Virus record (IMG/VR): IMGVR_UViG_3300001533_003144
Coordinates: 55,996-119,995 of that record
Direction: 5' to 3' (one strand)
DNA: 64,000 nucleotides
Source of the DNA: a virus
The notes under the pieces: model-generated
The model's input: only the letters and a program-made list of their open reading frames with translations
Told to the model about the DNA's origin: nothing
Database searches by the model: none
Made by a program: the position numbers and the translations under genes
In this document: positions 1-7,845 of the stretch, piece after piece
Position numbering within the stretch: position 1 is the first letter of the stretch
How the letters are laid out: each line of letters begins with the position of its first letter

Positions 1-2072
1 TGAAAACTCTTTTTGGTTCTTCATCGGATACTCTTGACTATTTTCATCAAACGGAAAATAATGACAATCAGATAGGTATGTTTGATGCCGGTATTGGAAC
101 GTCACGCAAGGTATTTTTTACTTCTGCTTTTTTGATTGATAACACATACCATATTGATAGTTCGTACAGTAAGACTACTAAATTATGGACAATTACAAGA
201 ACTAACCTAACAAGCGGAGTCGATAATGAAACTGCGAATATAGACTGCACTGGATATAATTTCGACCTGCAAATTAATAGACTATTCTCAAGAGGTTATG
301 GCGATAGATTCTTACCCGACTCTATTTGTTGTCTTAAAATGTCAATTGATGGTGTATTAGTAACTAACTACCCTTTAGAGCTGTCGGGTTATGACATATC
401 AGGAAACGCCAACCATCTAACCAATTACGGTGTTGACCTTGGAGCAACCTACGAAAACGCAAACGGTGTATATTCCTACAATCTTAACAACGGTTTCGAC
501 CTCTACTCTAAAGACGGAACAGACCCAGTTGAATACATGGAAGTCCCCTATGTGGACGGTTCACCAGTTGTATCATCTGTCACAGGATATACAAAGGTAT
601 CAGAACACCCAGCGGGATTCCATTTTAACAATTCTTCTATCAAGTTCGTGCCTTTTTCAACAGGACATGACGGAACTGGATGGGTGGTTCCGCAGGAGAT
701 AAAGGATATAGATACGGACTTTATATTACATAACGAAACAACAGGCTATGCAATTGAGTTCGATAGAGATACCATACAGGATATATTGACAGCGGACAGC
801 GATTATGTATTCATAGACCTGTCCGAAGAAAATAAAGTCAAAAATCTGATGCTCTACAGAGAACCGTTGACAGGCGTTGAGCTTGTAAAAGCAAGGAAGT
901 TCTGCAACTATGAGGAGTCGTGGGATAATGTTACTTTGAATTTGACACTTACCACAACTTCTGATTCCGAATCTGTTTCGATTGAAAAAGTTATGTTGAG
1001 CGAAGAGAGTGAGATTGACTGGGGTGATGGTAATACAACAACTCTTAATGCTGAAACTGATTATGTACCGCTGTCACATACATACGCAAGTGCAGGCAGT
1101 TACACTGCCAAGATCAAGAAACCGAGCAGTATAACTCAGATATGGATTCGTAACAACAAAATAAGCGGTTTCCATTCCGCTCAGTTGAGGTTTGCAGATG
1201 TCTATGATCTTAGATGCAATAATCTTGGCACTGCAAAAGAATGCGTGGTGAAATCGGAGCACATGACTTCTTGGATAGGGTATTATTGGATGTTACACTC
1301 AATGCCGAGCGGAACCTATAATATCGACAGTTCAGACCTGACATCTTGGACAGGGTATTATTGGCAGTTACACTCAATGCCGAGTGGAACATACAACATA
1401 GACAGTTCGGACATGACATCATGGACTGGGGGTTATTGGCAGTTATACTCAATGCCGAGCGGAACCTATAATATCGACAGTTCAGACATGACATCTTGGA
1501 CAGGGTATTCTTGGCTTTTACGCTCCATGCCGAGCGGGACATATAACATAGATTCAGCCCACATGGTGGATTGGACTGGGACTGCTTGGTATCTCTACTC
1601 CATGCCGAGCGGGACATATAACATAGATTCAGCCCACATGGTGGATTGGACTGGGACTATTTGGATTCTCTACTCCATGCCGAGCGGAACCTATAATATC
1701 GACAGTTCAGACATGACTTCTTGGACTGGGCAGTATTGGCGGTTATACTCAATGCCGAGCGGGACATACAACATCGGTGCATCAACTATCAGGAACTGGA
1801 CAACGAATGAGGTTATCAATCTTTATAATTTAGAGGATTCAGTAAGTGGTCTGAATGTCCTTGCAACAGAATCCGAGTGCATAAAGGTTATTGACGACAT
1901 CTACGCAGGTAGATTGACCTTTAGAGGGACACCTGTTCTTATCCTAACAGGAACTAACGCGGATATAACCGATGCAGGAACACGAACCAAGATAGATCAC
2001 TTGAGAGCAGGCGATGACGGAGTCGATACATTTCAGCCTTGGGAAATTAATGTTAACGGATATCCAGCATAA
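1..2072 (+). CDS. Tail fibre / adhesin, 5'-truncated by the window edge
   Basis: The reading frame is open from the first bases, so the N-terminus lies outside the window; an internal ATG at 78 is unlikely to be the true start. The visible part begins with a beta-rich region of lectin/LamG-like appearance. A short PKD-like element follows (IDWGDG ... HTYASAGSY, about codons 315-345 counted from the ATG at 78). Then come seven 25-residue repeats built on MPSGTYNIDSSDMTSWTG, and a C-terminal domain. Repeats, beta structure and position suggest a receptor-binding fibre on the virion surface. The assignment is by architecture, not by a recognised family. Codon use is richer in A and C at third positions than in the genes after 2.8 kb. 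Confidence 0.65.
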   Translation, partial: KTLFGSSSDTLDYFHQTENNDNQIGMFDAGIGTSRKVFFTSAFLIDNTYHIDSSYSKTTKLWTITRTNLTSGVDNETANIDCTGYNFDLQINRLFSRGYGDRFLPDSICCLKMSIDGVLVTNYPLELSGYDISGNANHLTNYGVDLGATYENANGVYSYNLNNGFDLYSKDGTDPVEYMEVPYVDGSPVVSSVTGYTKVSEHPAGFHFNNSSIKFVPFSTGHDGTGWVVPQEIKDIDTDFILHNETTGYAIEFDRDTIQDILTADSDYVFIDLSEENKVKNLMLYREPLTGVELVKARKFCNYEESWDNVTLNLTLTTTSDSESVSIEKVMLSEESEIDWGDGNTTTLNAETDYVPLSHTYASAGSYTAKIKKPSSITQIWIRNNKISGFHSAQLRFADVYDLRCNNLGTAKECVVKSEHMTSWIGYYWMLHSMPSGTYNIDSSDLTSWTGYYWQLHSMPSGTYNIDSSDMTSWTGGYWQLYSMPSGTYNIDSSDMTSWTGYSWLLRSMPSGTYNIDSAHMVDWTGTAWYLYSMPSGTYNIDSAHMVDWTGTIWILYSMPSGTYNIDSSDMTSWTGQYWRLYSMPSGTYNIGASTIRNWTTNEVINLYNLEDSVSGLNVLATESECIKVIDDIYAGRLTFRGTPVLILTGTNADITDAGTRTKIDHLRAGDDGVDTFQPWEINVNGYPA
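1254..1778 (+). repeat. Seven tandem 75-bp coding repeats
   Basis: The codons for MPSGTYNI recur at 1302, 1377, 1452, 1527, 1602, 1677 and 1752, an exact 75-bp period. Units are nearly identical in DNA except around the pattern WTG-x-x-W-x-L-x, where the x positions vary strongly (YYWML, GYWQL, TAWYL, TIWIL, QYWRL). This looks like a solenoid with one variable face. Confidence 0.9.
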
Positions 2073-2084
2073 TAGGAGGAAACA

Positions 2085-2585
2085 ATGATAAAAATTAAAG
2101 ATTTCACCCACGAAGAACTCACAACCCTTCTGAATTCCGACACGGACTTCACCCTGGACAACACTGATAAGGTAGGAATAGAAGTTCCTGTCAGAGCGTT
2201 GGAAATAACTATTAAGAAAAAGATGTATCAGGAAGATATAATTGATACACTTGAAGGGACGCTGACAAAAGAACCAGACTGCAAAGACGGAAAGGAACCA
2301 GTAAAGAAAACCGAAATAGACTGTAAACTAGCAATTGCTCCAGACCACGAAAGAAAGATAAGGGAGTATTTCAGAGTCTATGAGGAAACAAAGGACAAAG
2401 CGATACTATTGCCTTTTATACAGGACACCAGAGGTCACGAATGCTTCACCAAAGAACAATTGAAATTTCTCCTTGAGATAACAGGCGGACAAATTGTTGA
2501 AAGACCTGTTAAAGAAGAAGCCGAAGAGACACCTGAATTACAAGTTATAGAAGGAGGGAAAGTATGTTTTATCATCCCGAACTAA
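2085..2585 (+). CDS. Hypothetical protein, 166 aa, charged
   Basis: Not recognised. The ATG at 2085 follows a good AGGAGG ribosome binding site 13 bases after the fibre gene's stop. The product is Lys/Glu-rich and without membrane segments. It shares the A-rich codon use of the fibre gene and ends by overlapping the next gene. Position directly after a fibre suggests a fibre-associated role such as a chaperone or cap, but this is inference from position only. Confidence 0.6.
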   Translation: MIKIKDFTHEELTTLLNSDTDFTLDNTDKVGIEVPVRALEITIKKKMYQEDIIDTLEGTLTKEPDCKDGKEPVKKTEIDCKLAIAPDHERKIREYFRVYEETKDKAILLPFIQDTRGHECFTKEQLKFLLEITGGQIVERPVKEEAEETPELQVIEGGKVCFIIPN

Positions 2586-2776
2586 ATAAAGCAACTATCC
2601 GTCCAAGAATAAAAAATGTAAGTAACCCCTCAGATGATACTATTTATCAGAAGGGTTGGATAGATCTTGTTGATGAAATCCCTGAATATAATCCTGAAAC
2701 ACATTTTATTCAGGTAAAGAAAATAAGGGTAGAGGGGGGTAAAGCATATAGAGAGTTTGAGGTAGTTTCATTATGA
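2564..2776 (+). CDS. Hypothetical small protein, 70 aa
   Basis: Not recognised. It starts at ATG 2564 inside the end of the previous gene (GGAGG 8 bases upstream), and its stop overlaps the next start (ATGA). It begins MFYHPELNKATIRPRIKN and is probably a small soluble beta protein. It belongs to the same cassette as the two genes before it. Confidence 0.55.
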   Translation: MFYHPELNKATIRPRIKNVSNPSDDTIYQKGWIDLVDEIPEYNPETHFIQVKKIRVEGGKAYREFEVVSL

Positions 2777-2928
2777 GAAAACTCTTTTTCTTAATGATTT
2801 TATTGGTTGTTTGTATTGTTGCTTTAGAGGAATGCCGTAAGGGGTGTGGAAGCTCTTACAATCCTCTTTGTTTGGTCAAGTGTTATGATCAATATAATGA
2901 ATGTAAGAGAAATGCTTCCGTATTATAG
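2773..2928 (+). CDS. Small exported or membrane Cys-rich peptide, 51 aa
   Basis: The ATG at 2773 overlaps the previous stop in an ATGA. The product starts MRKLFFLMILLVVCIVALEE, a signal peptide or single membrane segment. A Cys-rich tail with six cysteines follows (CRKGC, LCLVKC, NEC). The last four codons and the stop (S-V-L-stop) are formed by the promoter-like 12-mer TTCCGTATTATA. No family recognised. Confidence 0.5.
   Translation: MRKLFFLMILLVVCIVALEECRKGCGSSYNPLCLVKCYDQYNECKRNASVL
2916..2927 (+). promoter_or_regulatory. Class 2 phage promoter motif TTCCGTATTATA
   Basis: Exact 12-mer found at least seven times in the window. Here it ends 38 bases before the lipoprotein ATG at 2966 and overlaps the end of the preceding small gene. 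No conserved -35 box is visible. The promoter role is inferred from recurrence and position. Confidence 0.6.
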
Positions 2929-2965
2929 TGGTGTCCTTTGTTAATTTATTTTTTGTGAGGTTATT

Positions 2966-3286
2966 ATGCGAAATTTAGTTTTGGTTATTTTACTTGTTAC
3001 TATGTTTATTGTTGCCGGTTGTCCTACTTCTCGGATTATCCGGGGAAGTTTCCGGGATGGTAGTGGTAATTTGTACAGTTACCTTCTTGAAGATGATCCA
3101 AAGGAGAAGGTGGCTGAGGTTTCTGTTGCTTACAAAGGTAAGGAGTACCGTTGTCAGGTTAAGTACACTACAGACGATCCTAACCTGCTTGAGGTTGATG
3201 TCGATGTCAGTCAGGCGGATATTACCGGATCGGTTAAAGTTACTTATAAGAAGGTTTCGGTGCATTGTTCTCTTTTAGAAGTTTAG
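2966..3286 (+). CDS. Lipoprotein, 106 aa
   Basis: The N-terminus is a type II signal peptide: MRN, a hydrophobic stretch, then the lipobox VAGC with the lipidated Cys at residue 19. About 85 residues of charged, beta-prone mature protein follow. It would be lipid-anchored in a membrane and face the periplasm. The family is not recognised; phage lipoproteins are known in superinfection exclusion and lysis control, but nothing here decides between them. It sits behind a class 2 promoter motif, apart from the structural genes. Confidence 0.65.
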   Translation: MRNLVLVILLVTMFIVAGCPTSRIIRGSFRDGSGNLYSYLLEDDPKEKVAEVSVAYKGKEYRCQVKYTTDDPNLLEVDVDVSQADITGSVKVTYKKVSVHCSLLEV

Positions 3287-3296
3287 GGAGGTTACT

Positions 3297-3518
3297 ATGC
3301 CTGTTGAGATGATTCCTGTGGAAAGTTCTAACCTTTCTGCAATCGGGTACGATTCTGATACTTCTACTTTGTATGTAAACTTTCTTAATGGTAGCCAGTA
3401 TGCTTACAAGGAGGTTCCGGAAGAGGTCTTTGAAGAGTTTAAAGAGTCTGATTCTAAGGGTCAGTTTCTTCATCGTAGAATTAAGTTGGGTGGGTTTGAG
3501 TACGAAAGGGCTATTTAG
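3297..3518 (+). CDS. KTSC-domain protein, 73 aa
   Basis: The whole protein matches the small KTSC domain: SSNLSAIGYD near residue 10, a TLYVNFLNGSQYAY strand pair, VPEEVFEEF, and the signature-like SKGQFLHRRI at about residues 53-62. KTSC domains are found alone in phages and fused to larger proteins, some linked to lysyl-tRNA synthetase; their function is not established. The ATG has GGAGG upstream, 10 bases after the lipoprotein gene. Confidence 0.75.
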   Translation: MPVEMIPVESSNLSAIGYDSDTSTLYVNFLNGSQYAYKEVPEEVFEEFKESDSKGQFLHRRIKLGGFEYERAI

Positions 3519-3533
3519 CTTTTGGGGTTTGGT

Positions 3534-4271
3534 ATGCGTAATTTTCTGTTAGTTCTCTTGGTTATGGTTTTATTGCTTGCTCTTGGTGTTTTTGGCGCTT
3601 TTTATGGGGTTGACTTTAGTTTTATTTTTAATGACATTTCAAACTTTCTTACGGTAGCGGTGCTTCCTGGTTTTATTGCTTGGTCCTCAAAGAATCTTTC
3701 TGGACATCTAAAACAGGTAGATTTTAGGATATCTGAGACTACTCGTGAAACTACCGAGAAATATAATAAAGTTGAATCCGGGATAATGTCCTTACAGAAG
3801 GATATAGGGCACATAAGAACACAAGTGAAGCGAATGGTTAAACTAAAAGATACTAAAGCTTTTTACCGCAGAGAGTTACTTAATACACAAAACTTGTGCT
3901 TAGAATTTATGAGGTACAACGAAAACCTGTTCAAGTTTGCTTCATTAAAAGGAGACTCTTTCAGGTCTTTTGTGTTGGATGTCCACGATATGGATATTAC
4001 TGCTGATTGTGTAGAGGCCGTTATCCGTTTAGGAATAACGGTATCTGAGGAGATGAGGCAAAAGGGTTGTGCTTTGCTTGGTCAGCCTTTTATGAATGCT
4101 TTTTATGAGGAGCATTCTGTAGAAGTAGAAAAGTTTCTTAAAGACATTTGCCGGATATTTACCGATCCCGATAATTCTAAACATGAAAGGTTACAAGAAC
4201 ATAGTGTTCGGTTTTTACGGCAGTTTCTTTCGGCCTTAAATAAGTCTTTTATGGGCTTTCAAAAAAATTAA
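3534..4271 (+). CDS. Membrane protein with cytoplasmic helical domain
   Basis: The ATG at 3534 (MRNFLLVLLVMVLLLALG) is preferred over an in-frame TTG at 3522. Two hydrophobic segments occupy about residues 3-24 and 35-52. A long helical, charged region follows with coiled-coil character (about residues 58-100) and a globular helical end. No family recognised. Such two-segment plus coiled-coil proteins occur among phage holin-like and exclusion proteins, but I cannot assign one. The gene ends just before an early promoter. Confidence 0.55.
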   Translation: MRNFLLVLLVMVLLLALGVFGAFYGVDFSFIFNDISNFLTVAVLPGFIAWSSKNLSGHLKQVDFRISETTRETTEKYNKVESGIMSLQKDIGHIRTQVKRMVKLKDTKAFYRRELLNTQNLCLEFMRYNENLFKFASLKGDSFRSFVLDVHDMDITADCVEAVIRLGITVSEEMRQKGCALLGQPFMNAFYEEHSVEVEKFLKDICRIFTDPDNSKHERLQEHSVRFLRQFLSALNKSFMGFQKN

Positions 4272-4301
4272 ATAAATTCAGTTTCTTATAAAAAAGTTAA
4301 G

Positions 4302-4347
4302 GAAATTGAAAATTTCTCTTGACATAGGGTTTATAGTCCTTTATCTT
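4302..4347 (+). promoter_or_regulatory. Early sigma70-type promoter with palindromic operator
   Basis: A palindrome GAAATT-GAA-AATTTC at 4302-4316 is followed after TC by TTGACA (4319-4324), a 17-base spacer and TATCTT (4342-4347). The same arrangement occurs before 8387 and 46553. The spacer also begins TAGGG as in the 46.5 kb copy, and flanking sequence back to about 4271 resembles that copy. It drives the primase-helicase operon. The palindrome may be an operator or an UP element. Confidence 0.75.
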
Positions 4348-4376
4348 TTAGAGAGTCTATGTTGAATGGGTGTTAA

Positions 4377-4886
4377 ATGAAGCTCTCCAGGGAAGTTAAA
4401 AAACAGATTACAATCCCTCAATACTACAGGTACAAAGGATTACCTTTTCCGGAAAAGGTCGAGAAAGAAGGAGGCTTGTTTTCGTGTCAGATACACGGAC
4501 CCGATCTTAACCCTTCTGCTTTTTACAATCGAAGAGAAGGTACGATGTATTGTTTTGCTTGTGGTTTTTCTGGGGATGTCTTAGCTGTAATTAAAGAACT
4601 TGAAGGGCTTACTTCTTTCCGGGAGGTTTTATCGTTTATCTACATTACTTTTAGGATAGATCCCTCTGAAACTATTATTGAGGAGGATGGAGAAGCTGAT
4701 TACAAGGACAAGTTCAGGCAGAGTATTATTGCTGAATTCGAGCCTTTTCTGTGGGAATATATTGATTTAACTCAAGACTTTTCTGTCTTGGAAGATGTGT
4801 CTGATCTATACTCTATTGAAGATAATACTAAATTTTATAAAGCTATATCACAATTTAAGGAGAAACTAAATGCAAACCGGATTTGA
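4377..4886 (+). CDS. DNA primase zinc-finger (CHC2-type) protein, 169 aa
   Basis: Residues 35-65 carry the DnaG-type zinc ribbon: C37-x2-H40 (CQIH), the sequence NPSAFYNRREGTMYCFACGF, and C59-x2-C62. The helical GDVLAVIKELEGLTSFREVL that normally follows CHC2 comes next. There is no TOPRIM catalytic domain in the 169 residues, so this is the template-recognition part of a primase without its polymerase part. The catalytic part may be encoded elsewhere. It is the first gene after an early promoter and overlaps the next gene by 17 bases, consistent with priming of phage replication. Confidence 0.8.
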   Translation: MKLSREVKKQITIPQYYRYKGLPFPEKVEKEGGLFSCQIHGPDLNPSAFYNRREGTMYCFACGFSGDVLAVIKELEGLTSFREVLSFIYITFRIDPSETIIEEDGEADYKDKFRQSIIAEFEPFLWEYIDLTQDFSVLEDVSDLYSIEDNTKFYKAISQFKEKLNANRI

Positions 4887-5343
4887 TTATGTCTTAAAAG
4901 AACATCAGCTTACTCTAATCGCAATTGCTAGGCAATATGAGTGGTTGACTTTTTCGTGGGAAGATCTCTATCACGATTTAGTTTTGTATGTGGTAGAGCG
5001 GTTAGATACCTACAAAGGCAAGATGCTCAATATGAACAGTCTTGTTACTTTGCTTGCTCGAAGGTGCGTGAATGATAAGGTTAAAACCTTTTACAACCGG
5101 AAAGAAAAGATTGCTTATGTGCCTTTCATAGATGATATTTTTAAGGTGTATGCTTTTGAAGATGTTCGTCTTTTAGATATGGATATGCAGCAGATAGATA
5201 AAGTTATTAAAAGCTTCTTATTAGATTGTGCTTCTATAGGAAAAGCTAAGGCGAGGAAGGTACATTGTCTTACTTCTTTTGAGGCGGACTTCTATCTTGA
5301 ACAGGCAAGAGAGTTGTTAAAAGATTATGAGGGTATGGTATGA
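4870..5343 (+). CDS. Sigma-factor-like protein, region 2 resemblance
   Basis: Residues 10-85 resemble sigma region 2 of ECF or phage sigma factors: an initial helix (LTLIAIARQYEW), WEDLYHDLVLYVVERL (compare the DLxQEVFLRLW core), a threonine-tyrosine turn, then LVTLLARRCVNDKVKTFYNRKEK (compare WLxxIARNxxxDxxR). The C-terminal 50 residues are helical but show no clear region 4. If real, it would redirect host RNA polymerase to phage promoters. The call rests on pattern only. It overlaps the primase gene and runs into the next gene by 4 bases in an early operon, the expected place for a middle or late transcription switch. Confidence 0.5.
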   Translation: MQTGFDYVLKEHQLTLIAIARQYEWLTFSWEDLYHDLVLYVVERLDTYKGKMLNMNSLVTLLARRCVNDKVKTFYNRKEKIAYVPFIDDIFKVYAFEDVRLLDMDMQQIDKVIKSFLLDCASIGKAKARKVHCLTSFEADFYLEQARELLKDYEGMV

Positions 5344-5903
5344 CTACTTGTAAAAAATGTAAAGGAAAGGGGTTTATTTTAAACTCGGATAACAGTACAT
5401 CTTTGTGTGTATGTCAAAAAACCTTACAATTTAAAAAGGACTTGGAAGATCGTGGCTTCCGGTTAGGTATGATTAAGCCTTGGGATGTTTTAAATTCTCC
5501 TGCTGTTCATAAAATAAAATCTTTGTCTTATAAGGATATTTTTCTTATAGGTAAATCAGGTGAAACTGTTTTTTATTCTTATATGACACATCTTCTTTCA
5601 AAGGAAACCCGTACACGAATCTTTTCCAGTTCGGAACTGACTGAGATATTTCTAAGCAAGGGCTCTGAATACCAGTCTAAACTGTCTTACCTTAGTTTAG
5701 GAATAGTGTTAGGGTTTGATCTGACCAACAGTATTCAGGGAAAAGTTATGGCGGATTTTTTATTCTTCCGGAAATCAAATAAGAACTGGCAGACAGTCTT
5801 TTGGTTGCCTTACAATTCTATGAGGAGGCTGGAAACCGAGTATGGTGATGTTTTTTCGGAATATATTAAAGAAGGTGATTTAAATTTGGTTGAGGTTAAA
5901 TAA
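5340..5903 (+). CDS. Putative helicase loader-like protein
   Basis: The N-terminus has CxxC and CxC pairs (CKKCKGKGF, CVCQ), a small zinc knuckle like those in phage DnaC-type proteins. The middle has a beta strand and glycine-rich turn (IFLIGKSGETVFYSYMTHLL, about residues 61-80) where an AAA P-loop would sit, but the Lys/Thr pattern of Walker A is not intact. It lies between a primase finger and a DnaB-like helicase with 1-4 base overlaps, which supports a loader role. It could instead be an unrelated small replication protein. Confidence 0.4.
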   Translation: MTTCKKCKGKGFILNSDNSTSLCVCQKTLQFKKDLEDRGFRLGMIKPWDVLNSPAVHKIKSLSYKDIFLIGKSGETVFYSYMTHLLSKETRTRIFSSSELTEIFLSKGSEYQSKLSYLSLGIVLGFDLTNSIQGKVMADFLFFRKSNKNWQTVFWLPYNSMRRLETEYGDVFSEYIKEGDLNLVEVK

Positions 5904-7369
5904 TGTCTATTAAACAAGAAAAGGAAACCTTAGAAATACAATTAAAAGATCTGTTGGCTGTAGGGTTCCAATCGAGGTCTTTGGACTATTTACAGCAGTT
6001 ACTACTTATCCGGGAAGATTTTTATGTGAATGCTTATTGGTACACTCTGGTTAATGTTTGTGCCGATGCTATGATCGAGTATCGTACTGAGGAAATGTCC
6101 GAAGAATTTTTGCTCCGTTTTATTGAAAAGAAGAAACTTTTAGCAGGTCCTCTTTTGGCTTATAAAGATTTTATGGCTATGGAAGTTGAGGCTTTGAGCC
6201 TTAACAGGTTCAGGCTTGAGGTAGATATTTATATTGAAAATATGTCCAAATATCTGTTTAAAAAGTCTATCTACAACTCACTCAAGAACTGGGACGATAA
6301 TACCTATCCCAGTATAAAATCTAAGATGTTTAAGGATGTGGGTGTTATTGATACTTACAGAGGTACGGGCAGTTTGCCTGAAGGTAACATTAATCAGGAT
6401 ATGGCTGATGTTCTAATTAACATTGAGGCAGGTAAAGCTCTTACTGATCGTGGGGTACTTACCGGGTTTTCTCACATAGACTCTACAACAGGGGGGTTTA
6501 TTCCGGGAGATCTTGTTTTTATTCTTGCTTATACTTCTCAAGGTAAATCTACGATGTTACTTAATACAGGTTACAGTTGTATGCTTAATGGGGGTAACTG
6601 TGTTTATTTTGTGAATGAGTTACAATACCGTCAGGTCAAGGTCAAGTTTCTTGCTAGGCATACAGCAAACTCGGTGTTCTGGGACGGGCAGCTTAACGGT
6701 GTGGCAACAAAATCACTTGAGCAAGGTACTTTATCCAAGACCGAACTTAAAGTCGTTAAACAGGCAGCGAGGGATATAAGGACAAATAAAAAATATGGTA
6801 GAATTTATGTTGTTCAGTTACCTTCCGGATCATCACTAAACTATATTGAGGCTAAATTGACTTCATTACAGGCCACCTTTCCGGTGGATCTGGTTATTAT
6901 AGATGATTTACGGCTTTGTACTGGTGATCTTAAAGGGGATGATAAGGCGGTATTGAGTAAGGTAGTGGTTGCAGCAAAGAAACTGGCTGTAAACTTTAAT
7001 CAGGGTAAAGGTGTTCCAATTTTATCTCCTTGGCAGACAAAACAGGTTTCTTTTGAGGAAGCAAAGAATAAGGGTAGATACCCGATAAATATTGCTTCGG
7101 ACACTAATGAAGTTGAGAAACAGGGAGATGTTTTGATATGGTTACTGCAGACAGAGGATCTTAAACGGAAACACCAGATCCTTTCTGGTATTACAAAAAA
7201 CCGTATGGGTTCAACTATAGAATCTTTTGTTCTTATGGAAGAATGGTCTTATAGCTATATGTCTGAGCTTTCCGGGGTAGCTGTTGAAGTTGGTGGTAAT
7301 ACTTCTCCTGAGATTGAGTCTCCGGAAGAGTTTAAGTTTTTGTTAGATGAGGCTTTAAATATTGATTGA
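5903..7369 (+). CDS. DnaB-like replicative DNA helicase, 488 aa
   Basis: Residues 185-470 form a RecA-like helicase core. TGFSHIDSTTGGFIPGDLV precedes a DnaB-style Walker A, AYTSQGKST (209-217), the candidate catalytic Glu follows in NEL (239), and Walker B is VIIDD (331-335). A late segment ILSGITKNRMGS matches the DnaB arginine-finger neighbourhood. The N-terminal 150 residues are helical, like the DnaB N-domain. It would unwind the fork as a hexamer and recruit the primase. Its position behind primase and putative loader agrees. The length is usual for the family. Confidence 0.85.
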   Translation: MSIKQEKETLEIQLKDLLAVGFQSRSLDYLQQLLLIREDFYVNAYWYTLVNVCADAMIEYRTEEMSEEFLLRFIEKKKLLAGPLLAYKDFMAMEVEALSLNRFRLEVDIYIENMSKYLFKKSIYNSLKNWDDNTYPSIKSKMFKDVGVIDTYRGTGSLPEGNINQDMADVLINIEAGKALTDRGVLTGFSHIDSTTGGFIPGDLVFILAYTSQGKSTMLLNTGYSCMLNGGNCVYFVNELQYRQVKVKFLARHTANSVFWDGQLNGVATKSLEQGTLSKTELKVVKQAARDIRTNKKYGRIYVVQLPSGSSLNYIEAKLTSLQATFPVDLVIIDDLRLCTGDLKGDDKAVLSKVVVAAKKLAVNFNQGKGVPILSPWQTKQVSFEEAKNKGRYPINIASDTNEVEKQGDVLIWLLQTEDLKRKHQILSGITKNRMGSTIESFVLMEEWSYSYMSELSGVAVEVGGNTSPEIESPEEFKFLLDEALNID

Positions 7370-7377
7370 GGTGTTTT

Positions 7378-7572
7378 ATGAAAAAACTAGACAAGTATCT
7401 TTTAAAACTGGCTAAGGAGATCGGTGTTAATGTTGTTGTTAGGTCTGCTAAGTATCCTGATAAACCTATCTTTAGATTAGAGGTAAGTTCCGATCTTTTA
7501 ACTCAGTATAATAGGCAGTGTGATGTTTACCGGTTTTGTAAAAAACACGGGATAAAGATTTTGAATGATTGA
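7378..7572 (+). CDS. Hypothetical basic protein, 64 aa
   Basis: The ATG at 7378 is chosen because GAGG lies just upstream; an in-frame TTG at 7366 overlaps the helicase stop and has no site of its own. The product starts MKKLDKYLLKLAKEIGVNVVV, is Lys-rich and has one CxxxxxxC-like spacing (QCDVYRFCKKHG). No family recognised. It is part of the replication operon. Confidence 0.55.
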   Translation: MKKLDKYLLKLAKEIGVNVVVRSAKYPDKPIFRLEVSSDLLTQYNRQCDVYRFCKKHGIKILND

Positions 7573-7581
7573 GATAAGCCT

Positions 7582-7725
7582 ATGATTAGATTTGAAAGCC
7601 TTGTGGTAAAGGAGTTTCCCGTAAAGGGGTTTACGCTTGATATAAAATATGGGGTATTAAATGAAAAAAGCTTTAATGACACTGACTATGATAGATGCCT
7701 ACAATCAGATACACGATATGTTTGA
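7582..7725 (+). CDS. Possible small protein, 47 aa
   Basis: The frame opens at ATG 7582 (MIRFESLVVKEF), 10 bases after the previous stop, and is open for 47 codons to TGA at 7723. It overlaps the basic peptide gene at 7661 by 65 bases in another frame, so at most one may be expressed in the overlap. There is only a weak ribosome binding site. Tentative. Confidence 0.3.
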   Translation: MIRFESLVVKEFPVKGFTLDIKYGVLNEKSFNDTDYDRCLQSDTRYV

Positions 7726-7840
7726 TACAGGTAAAGGTTGGAGGAAACCTCCTGTAGCTAACAAACCTAAGCAGGGTAAGAAAAGACCTGCTGGGAAAGG
7801 TAAAAAGGCAAAAAAATTTGGTAAAAAGAAGAAGAGGTAA
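7661..7840 (+). CDS. Small protein with very basic C-terminus, 59 aa
   Basis: The ATG at 7661 follows GGGGT. The first 25 residues are helical (MKKALMTLTMIDAYNQIHDM). The rest is almost pure Lys/Gly/Pro/Arg, including GKKRPAGKGKKAKKFGKKKKR-like composition, ending in four Lys and Arg. Such tails bind nucleic acid in many small proteins. No family recognised; this is the more convincing of the two overlapping frames here. Confidence 0.5.
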   Translation: MKKALMTLTMIDAYNQIHDMFDTGKGWRKPPVANKPKQGKKRPAGKGKKAKKFGKKKKR

Positions 7841-7845
7841 GTTAA

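Noticed and set aside
1210-1617. Long minus-strand ORF across the fibre repeats
   Set aside because: It is a mirror of the 75-bp repeats of the plus-strand gene; it has no ribosome site and would be the only minus-strand gene in the region.
1254-1778. Diversity-generating retroelement target
   Set aside because: No template repeat or reverse transcriptase is visible here, and the varied codons are not limited to adenine-directed changes.
5903-7369. Helicase Walker A starting with Ala instead of Gly as a defect
   Set aside because: DnaB-type helicases normally have A-x4-GK[T/S], so AYTSQGKST is ordinary for the family.
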